This document shows positions 43,249 to 52,147 of a stretch of DNA of 60,781 bases, one piece after another. Source of the DNA: Oscillospiraceae bacterium (GTDB lineage: Bacteria; Bacillota; Clostridia; Oscillospirales; Oscillospiraceae); NCBI GenBank assembly GCA_017410425.1, contig JAFQQV010000063.1:1-60781 (forward strand), written 5' to 3'. How positions within the stretch are numbered: position 1 is the first letter of the stretch; each line of letters begins with the position of its first letter. The position numbers and the translations under genes were made by a program. Under the pieces are notes generated by a model. It had not been told where the DNA came from, did not search any database, and saw only the letters and a program-made list of their open reading frames with translations.

Positions 43249-44622
43249 ATGAGCGTAAGAGTTATAACTGCAGTGGCGCTGTGCAAAAGCCTGCGCGTTC
43301 TGTCCCGTATGCTTCACCGGGGCGGCACCGCCATGCCCGGCCGCTACGCATTGAAAATATGCCCGGAACTTCTGAGCATTGTCTCAAAGGGTGTTGAAAC
43401 AGTGGCAGTTACCGGTACCAACGGCAAGACCACCAGCGCCAGAATGATTGAGGAGGCCTTTGAAAAACAGGGCAAGAGCTGGTTTTCAAACCGCTCCGGC
43501 GCAAACCTGATCTCCGGTATTACCACTGAGTTTGTGCTCAACTGCGACCTTTTTGGTCACCCCAGAAAGGACTACGCCGTTATAGAGTGCGATGAGGCCG
43601 CGGCAAAGAGCGTCTTCCCCCAGATGAAGCCCAAGGTGGTTATGGTCACAAATCTTTTCTCAGACCAGCTGGACCGCTATGGCGATGTTACCAACACTTT
43701 GGATAACATCCGCGAGGCTCTCAAGGGAAGCCCTGAGACTGTAATGGTTCTCAATGCAGACTGTGCGCTTACTGCCTCTCTGGCAGAGGATCTGCCCAAC
43801 AGGGCAGTGTTCTACGGCATCAACAAGGGTGCCGCCGTCTCCCGGGAAATGAGCGAGCTTGCCGACGCGAAGCACTGCATCCGCTGCGGCGCAAAGCTTG
43901 ACTATGACTACATCAACTACGGCCATCTGGGCGGCTACAGCTGCCCCGGCTGCGGCTACGGCAGAAAGCTGCCCCAGTACGCGGTGACTGACATTGTGGC
44001 CCAGCGTGCAGATTCCAGCAGCGTCGTCATGGACATCATGGGCGAAAAGCAGCTTGCTGAGGTGAACCTGCCTGCCATGTACAATATATATAACGCTGCC
44101 GGCAGCATCGCCGCAGTAAACGAGATGGGCCTTGGCGTCAAGGCCGGTATCCAGGCCATTGCCAGCTTCAAATGCGGCTTTGGCCGTATGGAGAATTTTG
44201 CGCTTGGCGGTAAGGGCGCCAAGATGATGCTGGTGAAAAACCCCGCCGGCTGCAATCAGGTTATTGAATTTCTTGAAAATATTGATGAAAGCTTTGTGCT
44301 GGCCATCGCCCTCAACGACCGCACCGGCGACGGCAAGGACATAAGCTGGGTCTGGGATGCAGACTTTGAAAAGCTCTGCAATATGGGCGGCAGGCTGACC
44401 AAGATCATCGCCTGCGGCGACCGGGCCTGGGACATGGCGCTCAGACTCAAGTATGCCGGCATAAGCCCCGAGTATATTGAGGTGCAGCAGGATTACGCAG
44501 CGCTTGTGGAGTGGCTTGATGGTCAGGATAAGCCCGCCTTCCTTATGCCAACCTACAGCGCGATGATGGATATGCGCAAGGCCATTGTGGAGCGCATTGG
44601 CGGCGGCGAATTCTGGGAGTGA
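43249..44622 (+). CDS. murT: Lipid II isoglutaminyl synthase, MurT subunit
   Basis: Mur-ligase-like subunit that activates the D-Glu alpha-carboxyl of lipid II for amidation. 457 residues. The P-loop is VAVTGTNGKTTSARMIEEA; VIECDEAAAKSVFPQ and NLFSDQLDRYGDV follow. A zinc ribbon with two CxxC pairs (CIRCGAKL and CPGCGYGR) is inserted in the middle domain, as in known MurT. The C-terminal DUF1727 part includes NDRTGDGKDISWVWDADF. AAGGAG precedes ATG. Adjacent to gatD, as expected. Confidence 0.95.
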   Translation: MSVRVITAVALCKSLRVLSRMLHRGGTAMPGRYALKICPELLSIVSKGVETVAVTGTNGKTTSARMIEEAFEKQGKSWFSNRSGANLISGITTEFVLNCDLFGHPRKDYAVIECDEAAAKSVFPQMKPKVVMVTNLFSDQLDRYGDVTNTLDNIREALKGSPETVMVLNADCALTASLAEDLPNRAVFYGINKGAAVSREMSELADAKHCIRCGAKLDYDYINYGHLGGYSCPGCGYGRKLPQYAVTDIVAQRADSSSVVMDIMGEKQLAEVNLPAMYNIYNAAGSIAAVNEMGLGVKAGIQAIASFKCGFGRMENFALGGKGAKMMLVKNPAGCNQVIEFLENIDESFVLAIALNDRTGDGKDISWVWDADFEKLCNMGGRLTKIIACGDRAWDMALRLKYAGISPEYIEVQQDYAALVEWLDGQDKPAFLMPTYSAMMDMRKAIVERIGGGEFWE

Positions 44623-44633
44623 GGTGGCCGGAA

Positions 44634-45356
44634 ATGGAACTTAAAATCTGTCATTTGTACCCGGATGTGCTCAATCACAGCGGCGACGCCGGTAATATCA
44701 GCTGCCTGAGGCTGCGCCTTGAAAAGCGTGGGATTGACGTGCAGCTTAAAAAGCTGCCCCTTGGCAGCAGCGAAAGTCTTCTGGAGTATGACCTGGTCTT
44801 TATCGGCGGCGGACAGCAGCTGGGCCAGCAGGCCATGATCGAGGACCTGCGCCGGGGCCGGGCCGAGGATATACGCACTGCCATCGAGGAAGGCCTGGTT
44901 TTCCTCTGCATTGGCGGCGGCATGGAAATGCTGGGCAAATACACCGAGGATACCGACGGCAGGCGCACAGACTTTGTGGGCGCTATAGATATGTACACTG
45001 TTGAGAATAAGCAGCGCCTTACCGGAGACTATATTTTCAATGTTGAAGGCATAGGCTCTGTGGTGGCTTTTGAAAATCACTCCGGACGCACTTATCTTGG
45101 CGATGGCGTGGAGGCCATGGGGAAGATTGAAGTGGGAAAGGGCAACAATGGCGAGGACGGCACTGAGGGCTTACGCTACAAAAACGTATTCGGCAGCTAT
45201 GGCCATGGCCCCCTGCTGCCCAAGAATCCCGCGCTTTGCGACCATATACTGAAAACCGCACTGGAACGCAAGTACGGCCCTGTGGAGCTGGACATTCTGG
45301 ACGACAGCCTGGAGACTCAGGCCCATGATTTTATCTGCAAGAGACTGAGAGGATAA
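44634..45356 (+). CDS. gatD: GatD-like glutamine amidotransferase subunit, unusual active site
   Basis: 240 residues. In known MurT/GatD, GatD releases ammonia from glutamine and passes it to MurT. Family features are clear: ICHLYPDVLNHSGDAGNISC, FIGGGQQLGQQAM, FENHSGRTYLGDG, GKGNNGEDGTEG and SYGHGPLLPKNP with the catalytic His (~191). The nucleophile elbow, usually CGG(Y/F)Q followed by LG, reads GGGMEMLG here, so the expected Cys (~94) is Gly and the Gln is Glu; a Cys lies two residues earlier in LCIGGG. It may be inactive as a glutaminase or shifted. ATG at 44634 after GAGGTGG is preferred over GTG at 44619. Confidence 0.9.
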   Translation: MELKICHLYPDVLNHSGDAGNISCLRLRLEKRGIDVQLKKLPLGSSESLLEYDLVFIGGGQQLGQQAMIEDLRRGRAEDIRTAIEEGLVFLCIGGGMEMLGKYTEDTDGRRTDFVGAIDMYTVENKQRLTGDYIFNVEGIGSVVAFENHSGRTYLGDGVEAMGKIEVGKGNNGEDGTEGLRYKNVFGSYGHGPLLPKNPALCDHILKTALERKYGPVELDILDDSLETQAHDFICKRLRG

Positions 45357-45359
45357 TAA

Positions 45360-46628
45360 ATGATTCGTTTTTACAACGGAAAGCTGCTGCGCCTCAAGGG
45401 AGGAGTCAGCATGACAGAGCATGAGGTCTGGGTTGAGGGCAGCCGCATCTGCTATGTTGGCCCCAAAAAGGACCAAATGCCCGACTTTGAGCGGGAGATA
45501 GACCTTGACGGTGACGTGCTGATGCCGGGCTTCAAGAACGCCCACACCCACACCGCCATGACCTTCCTGCGCTCCTACGCTGATGATATGCCTCTCAACG
45601 ACTGGCTTTTCAAGCAGGTCTTCCCCATGGAGGCAAAGCTTGACGGCGAGACCGTGTATGACTTTACAAAGCTTGGTATCATGGAGTATCTCACTTCCGG
45701 TATCACCGCAAGCTTTGATATGTACTACCGCAATGATGACTATGTGCGGGCAAATCTGGACTGCGGATTCCGCACGGTCATCTGCTCTGCGCTGAATAAT
45801 TTTGACGCAGATCCCACCAATATCGAGCGGGAGTATCTGAAGTTCAACAATATCCACGAGAACATAAGCTATATGCTGGGCATGCATGCCGAGTACACCA
45901 GCGGCCTTGAGCGCATGGAGTATATGCGCTCATTGCTTGATAAGTACAAGACCCCCTTCTTCATCCACTGCAGCGAGACAAAGGAAGAGGTGGACGGCTG
46001 CATTGAGCGCCACGGCATGACCCCGCCCCAGCTGCTGGATAAGCTGGGCCTGTTCAACTACGGCGGCGGCGGATACCACTGCGTCTGGATGACGGATGAG
46101 GACATTGAGCTTTTTGCAAGAAAGAAGCTCTGGGCCGTCACCAATCCCTGCTCCAACCTGAAGCTTGCCAGCGGCATTGCAATGGTGGACAAGATGCTGG
46201 AGGCCGGCGTGCCAATGGCAATAGGTACCGACGGCGCTGCCAGCAACAACGCCCTGGACTTTTTCAGGGAGATGTACCTTGCCAGTGTTCTGCAGAAGGT
46301 GCAGAATATGGACGCTGCAGCAGGCGGCGCGGAAAAGGTGCTGGAGATGGCCTGCGTGGGCGGCGCTCAGGCAATGGGCATCAATGATGCCGATGACATT
46401 GCCGAGGGCAAGTTTGCCGATATGATCGTCATTGACCTCAAGCGACCCAATATGCGGCCCCTTAACAATATTACAAAGAACATTGTCTACGCCGGTTCCA
46501 AGGAGAATGTGCGCCTGACCATGGTGGCAGGTAAGGTTCTCTATGAAAATGGTGAGTTCTTTATCGGCGAGGAGCCGGAAGCAATATATGAGCGTGTGGA
46601 AAAGCACATGCAGGAGTTCAGAAAATGA
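45360..46628 (+). CDS. Amidohydrolase, probable MTA/SAH or guanine-type deaminase
   Basis: 422 residues of the metal-dependent amidohydrolase superfamily (SsnA/MtaD group). FKNAHTHTAMTFLRSYADDM has the HxH metal pair, HAEYTSGLERM and FIHCSETKEEV the later His ligands, and AIGTDGAASNNALDFFREMY the catalytic Asp. The motif set is typical of S-adenosylhomocysteine/methylthioadenosine deaminases, but close relatives act on other purines or chlorinated rings. It starts three bases after gatD and overlaps the PHP gene by ATGA, so it may extend the murT operon. Confidence 0.85.
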   Translation: MIRFYNGKLLRLKGGVSMTEHEVWVEGSRICYVGPKKDQMPDFEREIDLDGDVLMPGFKNAHTHTAMTFLRSYADDMPLNDWLFKQVFPMEAKLDGETVYDFTKLGIMEYLTSGITASFDMYYRNDDYVRANLDCGFRTVICSALNNFDADPTNIEREYLKFNNIHENISYMLGMHAEYTSGLERMEYMRSLLDKYKTPFFIHCSETKEEVDGCIERHGMTPPQLLDKLGLFNYGGGGYHCVWMTDEDIELFARKKLWAVTNPCSNLKLASGIAMVDKMLEAGVPMAIGTDGAASNNALDFFREMYLASVLQKVQNMDAAAGGAEKVLEMACVGGAQAMGINDADDIAEGKFADMIVIDLKRPNMRPLNNITKNIVYAGSKENVRLTMVAGKVLYENGEFFIGEEPEAIYERVEKHMQEFRK

Positions 46629-47467
46629 GAGAGATAGACTTACATGTGCATACAACCGCCTCCGACGGCACCGAAAGGCCCCGGGAGACGGTGGAGCTTG
46701 CCGCAAAAGCGGGGCTTCGCGCCATTGCCATCACCGACCATGACACGGTGCTGGGCTGCCGGGAGGCTATTGAAGCCGGACAGGAGCTGGGCGTGGAGGT
46801 GGTGCCGGGCATAGAATTCGGCACCAAGTTTGGCATCGCGGTGCATATGTTGGGCTATTATCTGGATCTGGAGGCCCCGGCGCTGACGGCGATGACCCGC
46901 AGCATCGTGGAGGACAGGGACCAGCGCAACGAAAAGACCGTAAAGCTCATGCAGGAAAACGGCATAAATGTGACCTACGAGGAGATGAAGCAGCGCTTTG
47001 GCGAGGTTATCGGCAGGCCTCATTTTGCCCATATCCTGATGGAGGCCGGCCTTGCCGAGGATGTGCAGGACGCTTTTTCCAGACTTCTGGGCAAGGGCAT
47101 GAAGTACCACCAGTACCGCCATACTCTGGAGATCGAGGAAGTTATCGAGTGCATTGTAAACTCCGGCGGCGTGGCAGTGCTGGCCCATCCCTTCCAGTAC
47201 AAGAAGAATGATGCAGAGCTCAGGGAGCTTATTGAGCACTGCATGAAGTTTGGCCTTAAAGGCATGGAGTGCCGCTACAGCGGATATACGGCAGAGCAGG
47301 TAGCTTACCTTGAGGCGCTTGCTGAGGAGTACGGCCTTATAAAGACCGGCGGCAGCGATTTCCACGGTGAGAACAAGCCCAGAATCAAGATAGGCCGCGG
47401 CATTGATGATAATCTGGAAGTGCCATACAGCTGGCTTGAGGAACTGAAAAAAGTTAAAAACACCTGA
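46625..47467 (+). CDS. PHP-domain phosphoesterase
   Basis: 280 residues. REIDLHVHTTASDGTERPRE gives the HxH motif with the DG pair, AIAITDHDTVLGCREA the second motif, VVPGIEFG the metal Glu, GRPHFAHIL and VAVLAHPFQYKKN the later His, and TGGSDFHGENKP the final DxH. This matches the YciV/RNase AM or 3',5'-nucleotide bisphosphate phosphatase group. Substrate not certain. It is coupled to the amidohydrolase by an ATGA overlap; together they may deal with nucleotide breakdown. Confidence 0.88.
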   Translation: MREIDLHVHTTASDGTERPRETVELAAKAGLRAIAITDHDTVLGCREAIEAGQELGVEVVPGIEFGTKFGIAVHMLGYYLDLEAPALTAMTRSIVEDRDQRNEKTVKLMQENGINVTYEEMKQRFGEVIGRPHFAHILMEAGLAEDVQDAFSRLLGKGMKYHQYRHTLEIEEVIECIVNSGGVAVLAHPFQYKKNDAELRELIEHCMKFGLKGMECRYSGYTAEQVAYLEALAEEYGLIKTGGSDFHGENKPRIKIGRGIDDNLEVPYSWLEELKKVKNT

Positions 47468-47487
47468 GAACTTCTCAGGTGTTTTTT
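47458..47487 (+). terminator. Terminator overlapping the end of the PHP gene
   Basis: AACACCTGAGA and TCTCAGGTGTTTTTT; the left arm contains the last codons and the stop. A copy of this end sequence occurs at 49386. Confidence 0.88.
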
Positions 47488-47505
47488 CGTCTATATGGAT
47501 GAAGC

Positions 47506-47534
47506 TTGTAAAATTTCCCTGTAAACAGTAAAAT
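47506..47534 (+). promoter_or_regulatory. Promoter of the 47581 gene
   Basis: TTGTAA and TAAAAT with a 17-bp spacer, 46 bases before the ATG. Confidence 0.55.
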
Positions 47535-47580
47535 GAAAGCAGAGAATGCCGGATAAATTAGAGAAAAGGAGAAGATGCCG

Positions 47581-48309
47581 ATGAGAAACTATGGACAAAG
47601 CGGGCTCAGACTAAGCTTCACAACAAAGCTTATCGCCCTTGCGCTGGTGTTCATATTTATTTTCGCCTGTATCTTTGTGATACGCAGCTTTCCCAAAAAG
47701 GAGAGCGAGTTTGTTGACAGCGTTGCAGGGCAGATCAGGCAGGAGATGGAGGATAATAAAATCGTGCTGTCCTCCGGAGGCCTGCGCCGGACGGTGGCGG
47801 ATTTCAGGGATCCGATCATCCTTAGCCACGGTAAGGAGTCCCGGCTTATTGTCTACACTGCAAATCTGTCGGAAAAAATTTCTCTTGCAAATGAGGGCCT
47901 GGGCGGCTGGGAATGGACAAGCATCTATCAGGATATTGAGTATGAGGGCGATGCCCAGTACACCGTTGACCTGAGCAAGCTTAAAGACGAGGACTTTATG
48001 GTCAACAATGAGCTTTGTATTCTGACGGTGCGGATTCCTTATGCGGAGCTGGCACCCATCAATATCCCGGCAGAGCAGATAAGATTCCACGACGCTAAAA
48101 AAGGCTGGGCTGCCCCCAAGGACATAAAGCTGACACCTGAGCAGAACGCCCAGGTCATAATGCAGGTTACGGACAAAATGAAGGCAAAGCTCATTGATGA
48201 TAATATTATTGAGCTTGCAAATGCCAATGCAAAAAGCGTTGTGGCGGAGCTGATTTCTGCCACCGTTCACTCAGTGGCCCCGGAGTATTCCGTGGTAGTT
48301 GTGCAGTAA
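47581..48309 (+). CDS. Membrane-anchored protein resembling DUF4230
   Basis: 242 residues. One N-terminal membrane span (~residues 14-34, KLIALALVFIFIFACIFVI) and an extracytoplasmic domain. YEGDAQYTVDLSKLKDEDFM and LTVRIPYAELAPINIP recall the DUF4230 pattern (a barrier-type fold seen in exported proteins), but this is by eye. ATG at 47581 lies nine bases from GGAG and is preferred over ATG at 47575 (three bases). The next gene follows after 13 bases that carry its ribosome site, so the pair is co-expressed. Function unknown. Confidence 0.65.
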   Translation: MRNYGQSGLRLSFTTKLIALALVFIFIFACIFVIRSFPKKESEFVDSVAGQIRQEMEDNKIVLSSGGLRRTVADFRDPIILSHGKESRLIVYTANLSEKISLANEGLGGWEWTSIYQDIEYEGDAQYTVDLSKLKDEDFMVNNELCILTVRIPYAELAPINIPAEQIRFHDAKKGWAAPKDIKLTPEQNAQVIMQVTDKMKAKLIDDNIIELANANAKSVVAELISATVHSVAPEYSVVVVQ

Positions 48310-48322
48310 AGGAGGGAACATT

Positions 48323-49192
48323 ATGGTAAAAGAAATTCGCATTGCGATAGTTATCGTCCTTGCACTGGCTATCATTCTTTCCTGCACCGTGCTGGGCAAT
48401 AAACTTACTGACCCTGCAACATATTCCCACAGCATTGAGGTGCTGGATAAAAACCGCACAACGGTGCTGGGCCTGGCGGCGGCCTCCGCGGCAGCCTCTG
48501 CGGCGGTATCCGCCATACCGGACGATATATGCACCCCCATTGCAGAGGAAATTTCAGAGCTTTCCTCCTGGTTTCTTATAATACTGTCGGTGGTCTATCT
48601 TGAAAAATACCTGCTGACCATCTTCGGCGCAGCGGCCTGCTACATACTGATACCGCTGGGCTGCAGCCTGCTGCTGGTCACCTGCTTTTTCAATAAGGCT
48701 GCCCTCAGAAGCATCGGAACAAGGCTGCTGCTGTTTGCCGTGATTCTGACGCTGGCTATCCCCACAAGCGTTTGGGTCTCGGACAGGATAAACGACATTT
48801 ATTCCGAGTCCATTGAGACTACCATCGAGTCTGCAAATGCGGCAAGCGACAATCTCTTTGATGAAGTTTCAAACGAGTCCGGAGAGAACAGCACGGTGAT
48901 CGACGAGGCCAAGACCCTGCTGGGCGATCTTTCCACCTCCATTGCCGGGGTGCTGGAGCAGTTCAAGGCGCTTATGAACCGCTTTATTGAGGCCACAGCC
49001 GTCATGATAGTGACCACCTGCCTGATCCCGATTTTTGTGGTAATGTTCTATCTGTGGCTGCTCAAAACCATTTTCGATATAAGCATCATTGTGCCGGCAA
49101 ATTTCATTCGGCCCAAAAAGCGCAGGGATATGCGCCGGACTGAGGACGAATATGAAAACGAGGACGAAGACGAGCTGATGCTGGTTGACTGA
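48323..49192 (+). CDS. Multi-span membrane protein of unknown function
   Basis: 289 residues. About five membrane spans: ~8-25, ~85-105, ~107-125, ~135-155 and ~235-260. The region between spans 4 and 5 (~160-230) is a long polar, coil-like stretch with SIETTIESANAASDNLFDEV. The C-terminus is a cytoplasmic basic cluster (RPKKRRDMRR) followed by a run of acidic residues (EDEYENEDEDE). I do not recognise the family. GGAGGG precedes ATG at 48323. Forms an operon with the DUF4230-like gene. Confidence 0.78.
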   Translation: MVKEIRIAIVIVLALAIILSCTVLGNKLTDPATYSHSIEVLDKNRTTVLGLAAASAAASAAVSAIPDDICTPIAEEISELSSWFLIILSVVYLEKYLLTIFGAAACYILIPLGCSLLLVTCFFNKAALRSIGTRLLLFAVILTLAIPTSVWVSDRINDIYSESIETTIESANAASDNLFDEVSNESGENSTVIDEAKTLLGDLSTSIAGVLEQFKALMNRFIEATAVMIVTTCLIPIFVVMFYLWLLKTIFDISIIVPANFIRPKKRRDMRRTEDEYENEDEDELMLVD

Positions 49193-49291
49193 ACCGGATC
49201 AAAACGACAACTGATAAATGCTTTGAGGCATCGAGGATGCCGGACCCTGCTGAGCCCTATCAGTCAAGGCTTGTGCTGTGACAGCTCTTAC

Positions 49292-49356
49292 GTAGGGAAT
49301 GCATTCATGCATTCCGAAAAAGCAGGCCCTTCGGAAGGGATAAATCCCTTCCCTAC
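49292..49356. repeat. GTAGGG...CCCTAC palindromic repeat
   Basis: GTAGGGAATGCATTCATGCAT and a second arm CCCTTCGGAAGGG, closing at CCTTCCCTAC (first arm shown to 20 bases as GTAGGGAATGCATTCATGCA). The stretch before it (49199-49291) contains ACTGATA...TATCAGT around GGCATCGAGGATGCC and no gene. Confidence 0.65.
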
Positions 49357-49394
49357 AGGTGCGATGCTGAAAATTAAAAACACCTAAAAAAGTT

Positions 49395-49427
49395 AAAAAC
49401 ACCTGAGAAAATCTCAGGTGTTTTTTT
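49395..49427. terminator. Bidirectional terminator, duplicate of the PHP-gene terminator
   Basis: AAAAACACCTGAGA and TCTCAGGTGTTTTTTT. It ends the minus-strand CorC operon and may also end the plus-strand membrane pair. Confidence 0.88.
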
Positions 49428-50697
49428 ATTCTTCGCTTTCGATGGGTTTTACTTTGACAAGGACTTTGTCAACGCGTCTGCCGTCGCTCATTTCAAGCAC
49501 GGTGAGAGAAATATTCTCATAGTCAAAGCTGTCGCCCACCTGGGGGAAGGAGCCAAAGCGCTCAATGGTCCAGCCGCCCACAGTGTCGCTCTCGGCTTCC
49601 ATGTCTTCCTCGCGGAGTTCAAGAAGCTCAGCCATATCGGAGAGGATCATGCTGCCGTCCAGCTCATATTCGCCTTCGCTGCGCTGGACGATCTCCTGCT
49701 CAACTGTGTCGGTCTCATCCCAGATGTCGCCCACAATCTGCTCCAGCACGTCCTCCATGCTGACAACGCCCAGGGTGCCGCCGTATTCATCGGTGACAAC
49801 GGCCAGATGCTGCTTTGCCCGGCGCAGCTGGTTGAGCACCTGGGGCAGCTTTGTGGTCTTGTAAATATAGCAGGGGGGCATGAGCAGGGCGCGGATATTG
49901 ACACGGTCCCCATCGGTCAGCGCCTTGAGGAAGTGGTTGAGGTAGAGAACGCCGATAATGTTGTCGATGCTGTCTTCATACACGGGGATGCGGGAGAAGG
50001 GAGCTTCCTCGATTACGGCGAGAATGTCCTCCCACTTGTCGTCAATGTCGATGGAAGTTACGTCCACACGGGCGGTCATAACCTCAAGGGCAGAGGTCTC
50101 GGAAAAGTCAATGGCAGAGCGGACAAGCTCAGACTGATCCTCGTCAAGGACGTCCTCATCCTCGGCGGTTTCAATAATGCTCTGCAGCTCCTCCACGGCC
50201 TCATCAGCACTGTCCTCGCTGGCACGCTGGGGCAGGGGGCTGGTAATAAGGTCAATGAGCTTGACAACAAGCCAGATAAGGGGCTTGAGGATCAGCATGA
50301 GAAAGCGCACAGGATAGGAGAAGCGTTCTGCAATGCGGTTTGCATTCTTTTTGGCGATGATCTTGGGCATGGTTTCGCCGAAGATAATGACCAGAATAGT
50401 GATAGCCAAGGTGGAAAGCCAGGCGTAGTTATCGCTGCCCATGATAAGGATGACCATGACGGAGGCCAGGGAAGAACTGCCGATGTTGGCAAGGTTGTTG
50501 CAGATAAGGATGGCGCTGAGCGCGTCATCAAAGCGCTGGGTGATTCTCAGGGCGATTTTGGCCTTCTTGTTGCCATCCTCGGCAGAGTTTTCAAGGCGAA
50601 GCTGGTTGCAGGAGGAAAATGCCATCTCGGAAGCGGAACAGAAGGCGCTCAGGCAGATGCAAAGCACAATGCCGACGGCGGCGATATAAATACTCAT
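49426..50697 (-). CDS. CorC/HlyC-family membrane protein (CNNM-type), copy 2
   Basis: 423 residues. N-terminal DUF21/CNNM membrane domain (~1-150; AFCSASEMAFSSCNQLRLEN near the start), two CBS domains (~200-330; VMTARVDVTSIDIDD, FSRIPVYEDSIDNIIGVLYL, HLAVVTDEYGGTLGVVSMED) and a C-terminal CorC_HlyC domain (~340-420). Members are linked to magnesium export or tolerance. Downstream gene of a pair, overlapping the first by 4 bases. Confidence 0.92.
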   Translation of the reverse strand: MSIYIAAVGIVLCICLSAFCSASEMAFSSCNQLRLENSAEDGNKKAKIALRITQRFDDALSAILICNNLANIGSSSLASVMVILIMGSDNYAWLSTLAITILVIIFGETMPKIIAKKNANRIAERFSYPVRFLMLILKPLIWLVVKLIDLITSPLPQRASEDSADEAVEELQSIIETAEDEDVLDEDQSELVRSAIDFSETSALEVMTARVDVTSIDIDDKWEDILAVIEEAPFSRIPVYEDSIDNIIGVLYLNHFLKALTDGDRVNIRALLMPPCYIYKTTKLPQVLNQLRRAKQHLAVVTDEYGGTLGVVSMEDVLEQIVGDIWDETDTVEQEIVQRSEGEYELDGSMILSDMAELLELREEDMEAESDTVGGWTIERFGSFPQVGDSFDYENISLTVLEMSDGRRVDKVLVKVKPIESEE

Positions 50698-51977
50698 TCT
50701 GCCTCACCTCCCTCGGTTTCATCCGGCAGCAGAGTAACCTGCAGCTTCATGATGCGGTTGTGCACCATGGTCTTGACGGTGACCTGAAGACGGTGGTAGT
50801 TAAAGCTGTCACCGGGCTTGGGAATGGAGGAAAACTGCTCATAAGCCCACTCACCCATCAGGGTGTTGATAAGCTCCTCATCCTCCTCCGGGTCTTCATA
50901 GCCCAGGGTATCCAGCAGGTCAGACACGGACTCATCCGCGTCAACAAGGTACACGCCCTCGGAGGTTTCAACGATGGCCTCCTCAATAACGTCGTCCTCG
51001 TCCCAGATTTCGCCTACCAGCTCCTCAAGAATGTCCTCCACGGTGACTATACCGAGAGTGCCGCCGTAGTTATCGGTGACAACGGCCATGTTCAGCTTGC
51101 GGCGGGACATGAGGGGCAGAAGCTCGTCAATATTGGTGCTCTGGTGGACAAAGAAAACCTCATCCAGCAGGGGGCGGATATTAAGCTCGTTACCAAGGCG
51201 GATATAGGCCTTGATGTACTTTCTGATCTGCAGCACGCCGATTATATTGTCAATGCTGCCGTCATACACGGGCAGGCGGCTGTGGGTGCAGGACTTGATG
51301 GTGTCCAGAATCTCAGCATGGCTGGAGCTTATATTCAGTGATACAAGGTCAACTCTGGGAGTCAGCACATTTTCAACCGTAACATCGCCAAACTGCAGCG
51401 CGGAGGAAATAAGCTCACCCTGTTCCTCGTCGAGACTGCCTTCTTCGGTCATGTCCTCAATGATGTCATAAAGCTCATCTTCGGTGACGGAGACCTGATC
51501 TTCCCCGGCGCCTTTGCCTGCGGCAGCCTGACCGATGGCGGTAAGCAGCTTTGAGATGGGGGCGAAAAGCTTCATGAAGAAGCAGAGCAGGGGGGCGGTG
51601 AAAAGAGCGATAGGCTCAGAATACTTCTTGCCAATGCTCTTGGGCAGCATCTCACCGGCGAAGAACACCACAATGGTGGTGACAATGGTGCTGATGGAAA
51701 CCGCACCAAGACCCCACAGACGTGTGACTGCCAGAGTCACAACAGATGCTGCGGAGATATGGACAATATTTGTACAGATAAGCAGAGTGCTGATGGCCAG
51801 ATCAAAATTATCCAGCACATAGAGTGCCTCCTTGGCACGGGTATTTCCGTGGTCGTCCGCAATTTTGATGCGGGTGCGGGAGGAGGAAGCAAAGGCCGTC
51901 TCGGTGACGGCGAAGAAAGCGGCCGCAAACAAAAGCAGCAGCGCTATTATCCAAGGCAATCGACTGCCGTCGTCCAT
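50694..51977 (-). CDS. CorC/HlyC-family membrane protein (CNNM-type), copy 1
   Basis: 427 residues, paralogue of the next gene with the same layout: CNNM membrane domain (FFAVTETAFASSSRTRIKIA), CBS pair (VLTPRVDLVSLNISSSH, HSRLPVYDGSIDNIIGVLQI, NMAVVTDNYGGTLGIVTVED) and CorC_HlyC domain. Tandem paralogues may form a heteromer or respond to different nucleotides through the CBS domains. First gene of the minus-strand operon; promoter at 52031-52059. Confidence 0.92.
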   Translation of the reverse strand: MDDGSRLPWIIALLLLFAAAFFAVTETAFASSSRTRIKIADDHGNTRAKEALYVLDNFDLAISTLLICTNIVHISAASVVTLAVTRLWGLGAVSISTIVTTIVVFFAGEMLPKSIGKKYSEPIALFTAPLLCFFMKLFAPISKLLTAIGQAAAGKGAGEDQVSVTEDELYDIIEDMTEEGSLDEEQGELISSALQFGDVTVENVLTPRVDLVSLNISSSHAEILDTIKSCTHSRLPVYDGSIDNIIGVLQIRKYIKAYIRLGNELNIRPLLDEVFFVHQSTNIDELLPLMSRRKLNMAVVTDNYGGTLGIVTVEDILEELVGEIWDEDDVIEEAIVETSEGVYLVDADESVSDLLDTLGYEDPEEDEELINTLMGEWAYEQFSSIPKPGDSFNYHRLQVTVKTMVHNRIMKLQVTLLPDETEGGEAE

Positions 51978-52030
51978 TTTTGGATAAACACCTCTTTTTT
52001 TGGAATATGTATATAGTTATACAATTAGCT

Positions 52031-52059
52031 AATATATCATAGACTTGCCTCTGCGTCAA
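52031..52059 (-). promoter_or_regulatory. Sigma-A promoter of the CorC pair
   Basis: On the minus strand TTGACG (plus 52054-52059) and TATATT (plus 52031-52036), 17-bp spacer. Confidence 0.72.
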
Positions 52060-52147
52060 TGAATTGAGAATAAACAGACTGTTAATCCCGGAATTGATGT
52101 GCTAAAATGGCGGCATAAGTAAGATATAAAAAGGAGTGGGATGGAAT

